Shown: positions 1-8,857, counted from the stretch's first letter. The stretch: 64,000 nucleotides of DNA from Paenibacillus sp. FSL K6-0276 (GCF_037977235.1 NZ_CP150276.1:3906001-3970000), one strand, 5' to 3'. Translations and numbers: made by a program. The notes: a model not told the origin generated them from the sequence alone.

Positions 1-35
1 CACAAAAAGAAGAGTGACCTCTTGCGTCACTCTTC
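1..35 (-). terminator. Rho-independent terminator of the tyrS/rep-like unit
   Basis: A perfect 10-bp stem (9-18 with 26-35, 7-nt loop) is followed on the minus strand by five T residues. It lies about 40 bp after the stop of the Rep-like gene and would end the tyrS-led transcript. Confidence 0.85.
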
Positions 36-76
36 GCTATAGAAAGATCATCAGTTATGATGTTCTCCCTTCTTTA

Positions 77-778
77 TTATTTTAAATTGGAAAAGGGGTT
101 GTTCTCTTTAAATCTAAAGCCTGGGTGCCATTCTAACATATTCTCAAATGCACAATTGGCAATTGAATCTTTTACATCGAATCGATCCATGTCTAGATCA
201 AAGGCTTGATCCGATTCTATTTGATCCATTACATCTTTTAATAATTTGCTGTATCCTATTAATCTTCGTGATTCAAGTTGTGGGTTAAAGTTAACAGGAA
301 TCTTAGTATTTTCTACATCATGAAGGATAGATAAACCCTGTTCCATTTTTAGAACAATACCATGATCATCCTTTTTAGAACTAACTACTTTCATCTTCAC
401 AAATAAGTTATTTTCCCTATTCAATGCCTTACTCCACAAGGAGACCCAGTTATCATGCTTGATATAATATCTACCTTGAAAATAACTTTTGATCATTGGG
501 AGTAAGACATAGATTCTAGGATAATATAGGTCACCTGATTTCACGATATCTAACATTCTAAAATAACCAAGTGAAGCTTGCGTTATACTCTTATACTTAA
601 ACAAACGATTAAATCCAATTAATATATGATCTAACTCTTTATTGATATTCTCTTCCGTTACATTATCTAAACCAAGCTCGACTATCAACCAATTGACATG
701 TTTCTCTTTATTAACCTGTGTTATCAAGTAATGATTATAATATGCTAATTGTAGCGATCTCTTCCATGATACCAGCAT
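77..778 (-). CDS. Rolling-circle Rep-like protein lacking the HUH motif
   Basis: 233 residues. The protein aligns by eye to the pUB110/pC194-type replication initiators (Rep_1 family) as I recall them: NW-hydrophobic block and NV at 29-40, a GFNRLFKYK block near 55-63, Y-VLLP near 90-94, the YYIKHDNWVSLW block at 104-115 matching the catalytic-tyrosine motif, and the GLS...RRLIGYSKLL block near 148-180. The region where active Reps carry H-x-H (84-92) reads LYYPRIYVL, so both metal-binding histidines are missing, and the FLTLT motif I is replaced by LIVELG. The protein is also shorter than the about 330-residue plasmid Reps, lacking the N-terminal zinc-finger-like part. It probably cannot nick DNA and may be a domesticated or fossil Rep. 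It starts 40 bp after the tyrS stop on the same strand with no terminator between, so it is likely cotranscribed with tyrS under T-box control. Weak Shine-Dalgarno (GGGAAGG/TAGGG). Confidence 0.6.
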   Translation of the reverse strand: MLVSWKRSLQLAYYNHYLITQVNKEKHVNWLIVELGLDNVTEENINKELDHILIGFNRLFKYKSITQASLGYFRMLDIVKSGDLYYPRIYVLLPMIKSYFQGRYYIKHDNWVSLWSKALNRENNLFVKMKVVSSKKDDHGIVLKMEQGLSILHDVENTKIPVNFNPQLESRRLIGYSKLLKDVMDQIESDQAFDLDMDRFDVKDSIANCAFENMLEWHPGFRFKENNPFSNLK

Positions 779-818
779 GGTTATTCCCTACCTTCCCCAT
801 GAAAATAGCTACGATATG

Positions 819-2090
819 CTATTCCCCTAATTTCACAAGGCTGTAGCTCTTTTTACCTTTACGAATAATGATAAACCGACCATCAAATGTTTTGTCCATG
901 GTCACATCCATGTTTACATCATCCAATCGTTCACCATTCATGGAAATAGCTCCATTTACAATATCTTCCCTTGCCTGACGCTTAGAAGGTTCAATACCTA
1001 CATCCACTAACCAATCCACAATATTCTTAGTTTCTTTTGTAGCTTGAAAAGTAGGCATTTCTTTAAATCCTTGCTCAATTTCATCTGTTGTTAATGATTT
1101 AATATCTCCACTGAATAAGGCTTCCGAAATTTTAATTGCTTGTACTAAAGCTTCTTCACTGTGAACGAATCTTGTCATCTCTCCAGCAAGTACTCGTTGT
1201 GCTTCACGTTTACCAGGTTCTGTTTTAACTTTATTCTCTAATTCACCAATCACATCTTTAGTTAAGAATGTGAAGAATTTCAGGTATCTAATAACATCAC
1301 GATCATCTGTATTCACCCAGAATTGGAAGAATTCAAACGGTGTTGTTTTCTTAGGATCTAGCCAGATAGCCCCGCCTGCTGTTTTACCAAATTTTGTACC
1401 ATCCGCTTTTAGCATTAATGGAATTGTTAATCCGAACGCCTTCGCATTTGGACCTTCTTTTTTACGAATCAAGTCTAGGCCACTTGTAATGTTACCCCAT
1501 TGATCGGCTCCACCAATTTGTAATTGAACATCTTCTTCTTTAAACAAATGATGGAAGTCCATGGACTGAAGAATTTGGTATGAGAATTCGGTAAATGAAA
1601 TCCCACTATCTAGACGACTTGCAACAATATCTTTGGCCAGCATCGCATTGACGCTAAAGTTTTTGCCATAATCACGTAAGAAATCGATGATGTTTATTTT
1701 ATGAGTCCAGTCAAAATTGTTTACCATTGCCAGTTTATTGTCGCTGTCTGTTTCAAATAACTTTTTCATTTGTACTGTTAGCGCGTTAACATTATCTTGC
1801 ACTTGTTCTAATGTTTGTAGTTGACGTTCTGTTTGACGTCCACTTGGATCACCGATTGTACCTGTTGCTCCACCAATTAAGATAACCGGATGATGTCCAA
1901 ATAATTGAAAACGTTTCATCATCATGAACGGAATTAAATGTCCGATATGCATGCTGTCACCCGTTGGATCTACACCGCAGTATAAGGCGATCTTTTTCTC
2001 ACTAACTAATTCGCGTAATCCTTCTGCATCTGTCTGTTGGTTAATCGCGTCGCGCCATTCCAGCTCGTCTATAATGTTCATGTTATTCAT
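819..2090 (-). CDS. tyrS: Tyrosyl-tRNA synthetase 1
   Basis: Class I aminoacyl-tRNA synthetase charging tRNA-Tyr in the cytosol. The HIGH signature is intact (HIGHLIPF, about residues 48-55), the KMSKS-equivalent reads KFGKT in the block KADGTKFGKTAGGAIW, and an S4-type RNA-binding domain ends the protein (SKRQAREDIVNGAI... to the C terminus). Length (423) is that of bacterial TyrRS. Of two candidate starts, ATG 2090 sits 10 nt after AAAGGAG while GTG 2096 sits only 4 nt away, so ATG is preferred. It is preceded by a tyrosine T-box leader and followed by the Rep-like gene. It is a close paralogue of the tyrS at 26.1-27.3 kb. Confidence 0.95.
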   Translation of the reverse strand: MNNMNIIDELEWRDAINQQTDAEGLRELVSEKKIALYCGVDPTGDSMHIGHLIPFMMMKRFQLFGHHPVILIGGATGTIGDPSGRQTERQLQTLEQVQDNVNALTVQMKKLFETDSDNKLAMVNNFDWTHKINIIDFLRDYGKNFSVNAMLAKDIVASRLDSGISFTEFSYQILQSMDFHHLFKEEDVQLQIGGADQWGNITSGLDLIRKKEGPNAKAFGLTIPLMLKADGTKFGKTAGGAIWLDPKKTTPFEFFQFWVNTDDRDVIRYLKFFTFLTKDVIGELENKVKTEPGKREAQRVLAGEMTRFVHSEEALVQAIKISEALFSGDIKSLTTDEIEQGFKEMPTFQATKETKNIVDWLVDVGIEPSKRQAREDIVNGAISMNGERLDDVNMDVTMDKTFDGRFIIIRKGKKSYSLVKLGE

Positions 2091-2152
2091 GGTCACCCAG
2101 CTCCTTTGGTTTTACAGTATGGTTAATCTCTTATACGTAAGGTAACGTCAGT

Positions 2153-2417
2153 CCATAAAAAAAATCGTCCCTATGTCAACTAGACATAGGGACGATTAAT
2201 TAACCGTGTTACCACCCAAATTGCATAAATAGTGCTGCAGTCACTATTCATACCACTCTTAGCAATGATATCGATTGCCAGTTCGCTTAGTGTTACCTAA
2301 GATACTCCAGAGTGTAATTCACAAGACTGTTTGTACTAGGTCGCATCATCCCCTAGTTTTCTGATTAACAGTGACAGCTTGCTACTAATTCCTTCGACGT
2401 ATACCGTGTATAAGATT
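2153..2417 (-). promoter_or_regulatory. Tyrosine T-box leader of tyrS1
   Basis: On the minus strand the leader carries the T-box core GGGTGGTAACACGG (2200-2216), whose TGGT matches a tRNA with discriminator A, as in tRNA-Tyr. This is followed by a perfect 15-bp terminator stem (2163-2177 with 2183-2197) and an 8-T run. A specifier-loop candidate GAATTACACTC with TAC (Tyr) at 2314-2316 is conserved in the second leader at 27.5 kb. Uncharged tRNA-Tyr should stabilise the antiterminator and raise tyrS expression. Confidence 0.9.
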
Positions 2418-2423
2418 ATCCAT

Positions 2424-2452
2424 ACTATAGACAATAAAATTGAGCTTGTCAA
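2424..2452 (-). promoter_or_regulatory. Sigma-A promoter of tyrS1
   Basis: TTGACA (2447-2452) and TATAGT (2424-2429) are separated by exactly 17 bp on the minus strand, placing the transcript start near 2417 at the beginning of the T-box leader. Confidence 0.75.
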
Positions 2453-3077
2453 TTAACAGTTTCCATATTGGCAAATTCTTCTGAATTAAACGCGATAGCC
2501 CCGACCGTAAACGCCTTAAAAAGCTGATCGGCAGTCTGCGTGAGACGTATGCGAAAAAGTCGCTCGGTCATGAAAATTTGTCTGGATTAATATAGAAAAA
2601 TTGTAAGAATTTCAAACTTCCACTGACCATAAAGAAGAGATGTCCTCCCTATAATATGTCGTCTACACATAATAAGGCGCTTATGCTTCCCACATGTTTC
2701 TGGTTGACCTAATATTACGAAAAACTATCCTTCGCCCTTGATACATCCACGTTTAACACTTTAGTGAAATCCTGTGATAAGCGAGCAATCAGTAGTGAAC
2801 TAAATCGTACTATGGGAGTTTAATGATGGACGAAAAATTCAAAGTTTTACAATAGATATTTCCATGTAAAATATTGTATTACGGCATGTATTCGCCATTC
2901 GGGAGCCGTGACCATAATCATAAGATAGGCTATTCCCCTTTCGCATACTTGCGATTAATCGGCATCACACAGTTTTTGAGAATGATTTTTAATCAAATTA
3001 AAAAAGCTCCTGCAGCATCAAGCGAGGCCACTGAAAAACGTGTGTTTTAAGAATCTGTAAAATGAGCTTAAACAGCT
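2453..3077. other. Gene-poor decayed region
   Basis: No intact gene is seen. About 20 bases at 2959-2978 (minus strand, coding NCVMPI) are identical to the coding sequence of hcp near 29.88-29.90 kb, so a small decayed hcp-like fragment may lie at about 2935-2990. A short minus-strand frame near 2450-2570 looks protein-like but is unrecognised. The region abuts the IS1182 fragment and probably holds more scrambled insertion debris. Confidence 0.35.
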
Positions 3078-3118
3078 AAAGGCGAATTCCCCTCCATTCT
3101 GAGTGAGAATTCGCCTTT
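3078..3118. terminator. Hairpin downstream of IS1182-type fragment
   Basis: A 12-bp perfect inverted repeat (3078-3089 with 3107-3118) lies 23 bp past the stop of the transposase fragment. The T-rich side is better on the plus strand, so it may act in both directions or be part of the element end. Confidence 0.45.
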
Positions 3119-3141
3119 ATTTTATGTATTCCTTATGCTCT

Positions 3142-3829
3142 TTACTTTAATAGCGTCAATATTCTTTTGAGATTTACTGCAAATATAGCCATTGCTCCTT
3201 GCATGTGCATGCCGACGAGACCGGAGGAAGATGCCACATCATACCCATGTCTGTGTTTTAGTTCACTATTCTTTGCTTCAATTTTATAACGTTCTCTTGC
3301 CTTCTCTTTAAAATATTCACTTTCTTGGAAAGTTTGCTGCTCACTATGCTCCGTGGATTTGATGCTCACTGAATAGGTTTTTGATTGTGCTCCCTCTTTA
3401 TAACATCCTTCTTTGTAGGGGCATTGCTTACACTTATCGATATCAAAATAATAAGTATCCTTTTGATTTTTTCCTACATTCTTTCTCCCCGTACGTGCCC
3501 TACGAATTGCCATATGCCCTGCTTTACAAACGTACATCCCTGCATCTTTATTAAACTCAAATTCATCTTCTTTTTTACGAGTACCCTGAGTAATCTGCGG
3601 ATGTAATTTGGATATGAGTTGCAATTCATTTTGTTTGGCATACTGAATATTTTCTTTCTCAGAATAGGCTGTGTCGCCAATGACTGTATCGATATCCATG
3701 CCCGTTTTGCGACTTTTTTCGATTAGTATTTGGAGTTGTTTCCCATCACTTTTTTCACCTGTTGTAACTACGGCAGCTGTAATAATACGTTCTTCATTCA
3801 TTGCAATATGTGTTTTATAGCCAAAAAAC
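3142..3829 (-). pseudogene. IS1182-family transposase, C-terminal fragment
   Basis: About 220 residues of a DDE transposase of the IS1182 type: FFGYKTHIAMNEERIITA, TTGEKSDGKQL, DTVIGDTAYSEKENI (second Asp region), a Cys-rich stretch (CKQCPYKEGC), and the final ERYKIEAKNSELKHRHGYDVA...GLVGMHMQGAMAIFAVNLKRI block carrying the last catalytic Glu. The N-terminal half, with the DUF772 domain and first Asp, is missing. Reading upstream, a TGA precedes KFFGYKTHIA; adding one T to the T6 run at 3822-3829 would restore the frame for a few more residues before homology ends, close to where the IS110-type sequence begins. Not functional. Confidence 0.85.
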
Positions 3830-3879
3830 TTTCATGAGCCCTCGGCTCACATCCCAGAATGAAAATGTTATTTGCTCAT

Positions 3880-4090
3880 TGCCACCCATGTCTTAATCCA
3901 ACCATTTCTGTCTATTCTATGAATAGAGGGACAGAAGAAACACGAGGTCTTTAATGGTGGTATAACCCTGTACAAAAAACCGTCTACGGCTGGTCATGAG
4001 CACAACCCATTGTCGCCATCTTCGGATGAGCACGTGTAAAAAAATCCTTACTTTCTCAGCAGCCTACTCTGTCCCTCCACACATTTCGTT
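3880..4090 (+). ncRNA. Candidate bridge RNA region of the IS110 element
   Basis: IS110-group elements encode a structured guide (bridge) RNA in the non-coding segment upstream of the transposase. Here that segment includes a good hairpin (CTGTCTATTC at 3908-3917 with GAATAGAGGGACAG at 3921-3934) and a repeated ATGAGCAC. The assignment is from position and family knowledge; target and donor loops were not identified. Confidence 0.25.
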
Positions 4091-4104
4091 TGGAGGGTTA
4101 TTTC

Positions 4105-5345
4105 ATGGAAGCAATTTTAGAACACTGTTGTGGACTCGACGTCCACCGGGATACGGTCGTGGCTTGTCTCTTAAGCGGCAACCTCCAAGATCGTCCCCAC
4201 AAAGAAATTCGCACCTTTTCAACAATGTCCAAGGGCTTGCATGAGCTTGAGGCCTGGATTCAAGCTGCTTCCTGCACCCACGTGGCTATGGAAAGTACAG
4301 GGGTTTATTGGAAGCCTGTTTATCATGTGCTCGAACAGTCTTGTGAGATTAGACTCGCCAATGCTCAGCGTATCAAGAATGTTCCTGGGCGTAAAACAGA
4401 TATCTCCGACGCGGAGTGGATCGCCAAACTCCTTCGCTCTGGCCTTATTGAGGGCAGCTTCGTTCCGCCTCAAGACATCCGGGAACTTCGCGAACTTACG
4501 CGCCATCGGAAGAAGTTGGTTCATCACATGACCGCAGAAAAAAATCGTATCCAGAAGGTACTGGAATCTGCTGGCATCAAACTTGCTTCCGTAATCTCCG
4601 ACGTGTTTGGTGTGACGGGACGCGCCTTGCTCCGCCAACTCATGGACAATGGCAGACTGGATGAGGAATCCATACGTTCCCTCGTCAAGGGACAAATCAA
4701 GAACAAAGTCCCCCAACTCATGGATGCACTGCAAGGTAAACTTTCTTCCCATCATCGTTTTCTTCTCGCTCAATCCTGGCAGCATCTTACTCACCTGGAG
4801 CATTCCATTCAGGACTTCGATGAAACCATAGACTCACATTTAGCACCCTATCGTGTCGAAATCGAAATTCTCCGAACTCTTCCAGGCGTGGATGTGACTG
4901 CCGCTTCCGCCATTTTAGCTGAGATCGGTGCGGACATGCTTCAGTTTCATTCCGAGCGCCACTTGGCTTCTTGGGCCGGTTTATCCCCTGGCAACTACGA
5001 AAGTGCTGGAAAAAAAAGTCCTCACGTATCCTCCATGGCAACCCACACCTAAAATCCATCCTTGCCGAGTCCGCGTGGGCGGCATCCCGAACGAAAAAAA
5101 CGTATTTAGCTTCGAAGTACTGGAAGTTAGCTGCCCGTCGTGGTAAGAAAAAGGCGCTGATTGCAACGGCACACAAGATGCTCACCATGATTTATCACAT
5201 GCTCCTTCGACAGCAACCTTATGTAGAACTAGGTGTAGATTACTTGGATCATCTGAATCAGCACGTCAGAGCAAGACGGTTAGTCAAACAATTAGCATCT
5301 TTGGGCTACAATGTGCAGCTTGATTCGGAGCCAGAAGTCTCTTAA
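4105..5345 (+). pseudogene. IS110-family DEDD transposase, frameshifted
   Basis: DNA recombinase of the IS110 type. The RuvC-like N-terminal domain has D12 (GLDVHRD), E63 (MESTGVYW), D99 and D102 (GRKTDISDAEW). The C-terminal Transposase_20 part includes LPGVDVTAASAILAEIG and SWAGLSPGNYESAG. At an A8 run (5010-5017) the frame breaks and stops at 5050. The continuation in the -1 frame (KSSRILHGNPHLKSILAESAW to the stop at 5343-5345) supplies the rest of the domain, so one A appears to be missing. Start ATG 4105 has GGAGGG 7 bp upstream. IS110 enzymes are normally one frame, so this is an indel, a sequencing error or (less likely) slippage. Confidence 0.9.
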
Positions 5346-5395
5346 TTCTTGTCACTCAAGCTTTAAATTTTTTTCAATAAGTCCCGGACATCCTA

Positions 5396-6319
5396 TTGCC
5401 TTTTTTCCATCCTCTCTTCATACTCTTGTTCGTGTGCATCCTTACATTTACGTAAAAAAAGTTCTTTTCTATTTTTTCATTCCTATTTGGAGTAGGTCTA
5501 TACATTTTCGCCTCAAGAGCCGAAAGCCGGGGAGATAGACCTAGATGGCGTATGGCTAGACGTTTACTAATCCTTTTGCTGCTGGGAATCATTCATGTAT
5601 TTATCTTTTGGGGAACCATTCTGCCCGCATACGCCATTATCGGATTGTTTCTGATCCCTTTTTATCACACAACGGTTTCTACACTTAAAAAGTGGCTTGT
5701 GGGTATGACATCCATTTACATCATTTCCTTAGTGTCAAAAATATTTTTACCCTCTCTAGGGGTTATATCATCTATCCTTGATATTTTTTCTAATGACGCT
5801 ATGCTAATCTTTATTATGTTTTTAGCTGGTTTTTTAACTGCAAAGTCAGGTTGGCTGACACACATACAAGAATTGTCTAAAGCAATTAGAGGGATTCAAA
5901 TGGTATCATTTCTTTTGTTCATTGGTTTTTCACTATGGATTTGGAACGCTTCTCAAAATGGGAACAGCAATGTAGATTCAGTTACGGGCTTAGGATCTCT
6001 CCCAACCACTTTGTTCTACTTAACAACATTATTTCTACTATTAGAAAATAAACAAATGGTGAAATTCCTGAAACCCATATCACGGGTGGGTCAAATGGCG
6101 TTTACAAATTATGTAGCACAAAGCATTATAGGGACGGCAATCATTTCAATTATAGGTCTCGAAGTTGTTTCACCAAAAGATATTCTCTACATCGCAGTTC
6201 TGATTTATATTATTCAAATCATTTTTAGCACAATCTGGTTCAAGTTTTTTTCCATGGGACCCTTAGAAAAGCTTTGGCGCTTGATGACTTATGGAAAAAA
6301 GCCTGGAACAAAACAATAA
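5396..6319 (+). pseudogene. DUF418 membrane protein, N-terminally truncated
   Basis: Multi-pass membrane protein of the DUF418 (YeiB-like) family, function unknown. From 5456 the frame reads KKFFSIFSFLFGVGLYIFASRAESRGDRPRWR then MARRLLILLLLGIIHVFIFWGTILPAYAIIG, both hallmark DUF418 blocks, and it ends after FTNYVAQSIIGT...W.KFFSMGPLEKLWRLMTYG, the conserved C terminus. The first helices are missing: a TAA at 5453 next to an A7 run interrupts the frame, and the IS110 transposase ends only about 110 bp upstream. An ATG at 5552 could give a 255-residue product, but this would start inside the domain. About eight hydrophobic helices remain. Confidence 0.75.
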
Positions 6320-6373
6320 AAACTTCACTTTCCTCCTCTTAATGCAAGTCGGAATTTATTTTCCCAACCCAAA

Positions 6374-6394
6374 AACCCCTTATAAAAAGGGGTT
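6374..6394 (-). terminator. Terminator after alkaline phosphatase gene
   Basis: An 8-bp stem (AACCCCTT 6374-6381 with AAGGGGTT 6387-6394) is followed by a short T run on the minus strand. It is about 57 bp past the stop of the phosphatase. Confidence 0.65.
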
Positions 6395-6398
6395 CTCA

Positions 6399-6418
6399 AG
6401 TTTAAGCGCTTTAACTTT
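6399..6418. repeat. 20-bp repeat with AAGCGCTT palindrome, copy 1
   Basis: Identical over 20 bp and in the same orientation to 13483-13502 upstream of the chitosanase gene. The core AAGCGCTT (6404-6411) looks like a LacI/ROK/CcpA-type operator half-site pair. Here it lies in the 3' region of the phosphatase gene, where no promoter is evident. Confidence 0.7.
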
Positions 6419-6450
6419 TAGGCGACAGATCACAACATGAACATTAAGAA

Positions 6451-8091
6451 TCAGAGAATCAAGTCCAAAGCATCCTGCGAAATCCACACTTTATCTTTAA
6501 TCATTACCGTCAGCACATTTAGTTTCGTTGTTTTGCCATCCTGTATGGCGATATTTTTATCTATAGGCAGCTTGAGAACTTGGCCTGCTTTTTTCACTAC
6601 AACCACCGGATTAGTCTTATCGGTCTTATCTAGGGTAATCGTAGCTCCTTTGGCCTTGAATTTATCACTGGATACGTACAGTGTATCCTGAAGCTGCGCC
6701 AGATTGAGTCCGGTCACTTCTTGAATATACTTATTCACATCCGTATTCTGGATTACACCACTGTTCACGAAATCAGTCGGTTTAAAATTAGCCGGATGGT
6801 AGGCGAATAACCCGACTTCCTCCGATGTGTGATCATCCGTAGAGAAGGTTACACCTATTTTATCCCCCAAAATTTTACCGATGACCGGCGAAAGATTATC
6901 TTTCATTCCTAATCTGACTTGATCCGCTTCTTCTTTGGTTAGATCACTAAGTCCATAATTATCCGCCAGGACCTTTTTGAAATTGTTCTCATTAATACTG
7001 CCTTCAATGTAATAACTGGTATGCTTCGCTTTCTTCATCACGGAGACTAGGTCTTTGGTGGAATCATAGTTCGTCATATTGAGCCCGCCGGTAGCATGAT
7101 CCGAAACCGATAAGACTGCTGTATTTCCGTCTTTTTCTGCAAAATCAACAGCGGCTTTAAAGGCTTTATCAAACGCTAATGTCTCACTCATAATACCCAC
7201 TGGATCGTTATCATGACCATACCAGTCAATCTGGCTTGCTTCGACCATCAGAATAAAACCGTTCTCGTTCTGTGACAACTTCTCTATCGCTACTTTGGTC
7301 ATTTCAGCAAGGCTCGGTTGCTTTTGCGGATTCAGGTCAAAATCAGCATCCAGTGCTTCAGGGTTGAACAGACCCCAGATTTTATTCGTTTTAGAATTCA
7401 TTAAACCTGCTTTATCCGTTACGTATTCATACCCATTTGATTTCAGGATTTTGGTTAAATCTTCTCCGTCCTTGCGGTTAATGTCTTCTTTGCCGGGTAC
7501 CAAATATCCGGACCCACCCCCAAGTAGAACATCTACACCACTGTAGACCATCTGTTCTGCAATAGACTGCGCATTGTCACGCGTGTATGCATGACTTAAA
7601 AATGTAGCCGGCGTCGCATCTGTTAATTCACAAGTAAATACCGTTCCTGTACTTTTCCCTGCCATTCTCGCTGCATCCATAATGGTAGGCAGAGGTTTGT
7701 TCACGTCCTCTGGCTTAACTGCGCCCACGAACGGCATCGTTATTCGGTCTGGAAGTATGGATACGGTCTCACTCTTAACCTTATGTCCTGTGGCATAAGC
7801 CGTAGCTCCCGCAGCGGAATCTGTGGTCAGTGAATCCGTAGAATATGTTCTCACCAGCCCGCTGAAATACTTATCCATCGCAAGCGCCTGCCCTCCCTGA
7901 TACCATCTGGCCAAGTTCACATCGGATAAGCTCATCCCATCCGTAATAAACAGGATCACGTTCTTGACCGATTTGTTGGTAGGAGCATCAGAGTTATTGG
8001 CGCCACTGGCGTAGGTCGTTCCGTTGCCTGCTGCAAGCAGACTACAAACCATAACGGTACTGCAAATTCTCCCGATAACCTTTTTGCGCAT
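6451..8091 (-). CDS. Secreted alkaline phosphatase
   Basis: 546 residues; hydrolyses phosphate monoesters outside the cytoplasm. A signal peptide (about 1-29) is followed by the alkaline phosphatase domain: D51 in FITDG, the nucleophile S92 in TTDSAAGATAYATG, TDAT at 158-161, E284/D289/H293 in VEASQIDWYGHD, D331-H332 in SVSDHATGG, and DDHTSEEVGLFAYHP with the last zinc-binding His. The last roughly 75 residues resemble a copper-amine-oxidase-like substrate/stalk domain (ending KVWISQDALDLIL) found on Paenibacillus surface proteins. A strong GAGGAGG lies about 7 bp before ATG 8091. It is monocistronic with its own terminator. A second, unrelated phosphatase is 2 kb away. No convincing repeated Pho box was found upstream. 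Confidence 0.93.
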   Translation of the reverse strand: MRKKVIGRICSTVMVCSLLAAGNGTTYASGANNSDAPTNKSVKNVILFITDGMSLSDVNLARWYQGGQALAMDKYFSGLVRTYSTDSLTTDSAAGATAYATGHKVKSETVSILPDRITMPFVGAVKPEDVNKPLPTIMDAARMAGKSTGTVFTCELTDATPATFLSHAYTRDNAQSIAEQMVYSGVDVLLGGGSGYLVPGKEDINRKDGEDLTKILKSNGYEYVTDKAGLMNSKTNKIWGLFNPEALDADFDLNPQKQPSLAEMTKVAIEKLSQNENGFILMVEASQIDWYGHDNDPVGIMSETLAFDKAFKAAVDFAEKDGNTAVLSVSDHATGGLNMTNYDSTKDLVSVMKKAKHTSYYIEGSINENNFKKVLADNYGLSDLTKEEADQVRLGMKDNLSPVIGKILGDKIGVTFSTDDHTSEEVGLFAYHPANFKPTDFVNSGVIQNTDVNKYIQEVTGLNLAQLQDTLYVSSDKFKAKGATITLDKTDKTNPVVVVKKAGQVLKLPIDKNIAIQDGKTTKLNVLTVMIKDKVWISQDALDLIL

Positions 8092-8227
8092 TTGAATCCT
8101 CCTCTAGCAGATTTTGTTAAGTACGTTACTAGTTTAAAGGAGGATTGTTTGCGGGACAGCACCTATTCTCTTGTTATATATTAAATTCTATGCATATTTT
8201 GACTTGACCTGTGCTACTGATAATTGC

Positions 8228-8256
8228 AAAAAAAAGGGCGCCCTAGGGGCACCCTT
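8228..8256 (-). terminator. Terminator after crystallin-like gene
   Basis: A 10-bp stem with one mismatch (8234-8243 with 8247-8256) and an 8-T run on the minus strand immediately follow the stop at 8264. Confidence 0.85.
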
Positions 8257-8263
8257 TGCATTA

Positions 8264-8638
8264 TTATTGTCTTATTACGAGGATATCTCGAGGCGCTCTA
8301 CCAGTGCTTTGAATTTGGGAAATTTCGGAGCTTGTAAGGATACGGCCTACCAATATAAACGAAGATGTGACATTATTAAAGTTAAAATTATTCAAGTTTG
8401 CCACGCTTTGGCTGCCACGGAACACCCTGAATGATCCCTGAAAGTTAATTCGCGAAAACAGTACAAGCGTTACTTCAGACCTCTGCACAACATTTCTGAG
8501 ACGAAAACTCGAGAGAACATTGTTAAATCGAAACGCTCCAAGATCACGAACCGCAACTCCTCCACGTCTGAATCGAATCCGGCGATCGGTAAAATTAGTA
8601 CCCGACCAAAGAGTAAGACGTACATCACTGTTGGCCAA
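8264..8638 (-). CDS. Two-motif beta-gamma-crystallin-like protein
   Basis: 124 residues made of two similar halves: VRLTLWSGTNF...LGAFRFNNVLSSFRL (about 6-47) and VTLVLFSRINFQGSFRVF...LNNFNFNNVTSSFIL (about 56-96). Each ends with the calcium-binding signature (N/D)(N/D)xx(S/T)S: NNVLSS at 39-44 and NNVTSS at 88-93, and the NFxGxxxxF pattern of Greek-key motifs is visible in the second. This fits a microbial single-domain beta-gamma-crystallin with two calcium sites, possibly a spore-coat, stress or surface protein. It has no signal peptide. The start is TTG 8638 with AAAGGAG 10 bp upstream. It has its own terminator. A short basic tail follows the second motif. The role is unknown. Confidence 0.75.
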   Translation of the reverse strand: MANSDVRLTLWSGTNFTDRRIRFRRGGVAVRDLGAFRFNNVLSSFRLRNVVQRSEVTLVLFSRINFQGSFRVFRGSQSVANLNNFNFNNVTSSFILVGRILTSSEISQIQSTGRAPRDILVIRQ

Positions 8639-8857
8639 TTAAATCAACTCCTTTTCTGAGGTTGATATAGTTTATTACCAACTTCAAAGAACGGTACAAG
8701 ACAAACGCAGCAGTATAAGAGTCTGTTTTTCGGATCTCCCATGAGGTGCGGCTTTCTATTTCCCTGAGTCGAGCCTCGGATAGGTTAGCAGTTGAAGTGA
8801 TTTTCCAGTTTATATTCGTCTAACCACTATACACTTTCTTATACGTTAGGAGCGAAT

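Larger units (their letters stand above)
3840..5395 (+). mobile_element. IS110-family insertion sequence
   Basis: The element contains a DEDD transposase with about 250 bp of non-coding DNA upstream and little downstream, the arrangement of the IS110 group. This group lacks terminal inverted repeats, so the ends cannot be set by eye. The left limit is where the IS1182 homology stops and the right limit is before the DUF418 remnant resumes. It sits between two broken genes, which fits insertion or insertion-linked deletion. Exact ends would need comparison with other copies. Confidence 0.55.

Noticed and set aside
1270..1503. Open frames antisense to both tyrS genes (also near 26401-26823)
   Set aside because: They mirror conserved synthetase codons in both paralogues, lack ribosome binding sites and have no independent protein character.
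2153..2417. tRNA gene in the tyrS leader region
   Set aside because: The structured region has the T-box core and terminator but no cloverleaf or TPsiC-type box.
5010..5017. Programmed -1 frameshift in the IS110 transposase
   Set aside because: IS110 enzymes are normally made from one frame, and several unrelated genes here show the same kind of one-base homopolymer loss, so an indel or sequencing error is simpler.
4219..5188. Several open frames within the IS110 transposase
   Set aside because: Shadows of the transposase coding strand; the DEDD protein explains the region.
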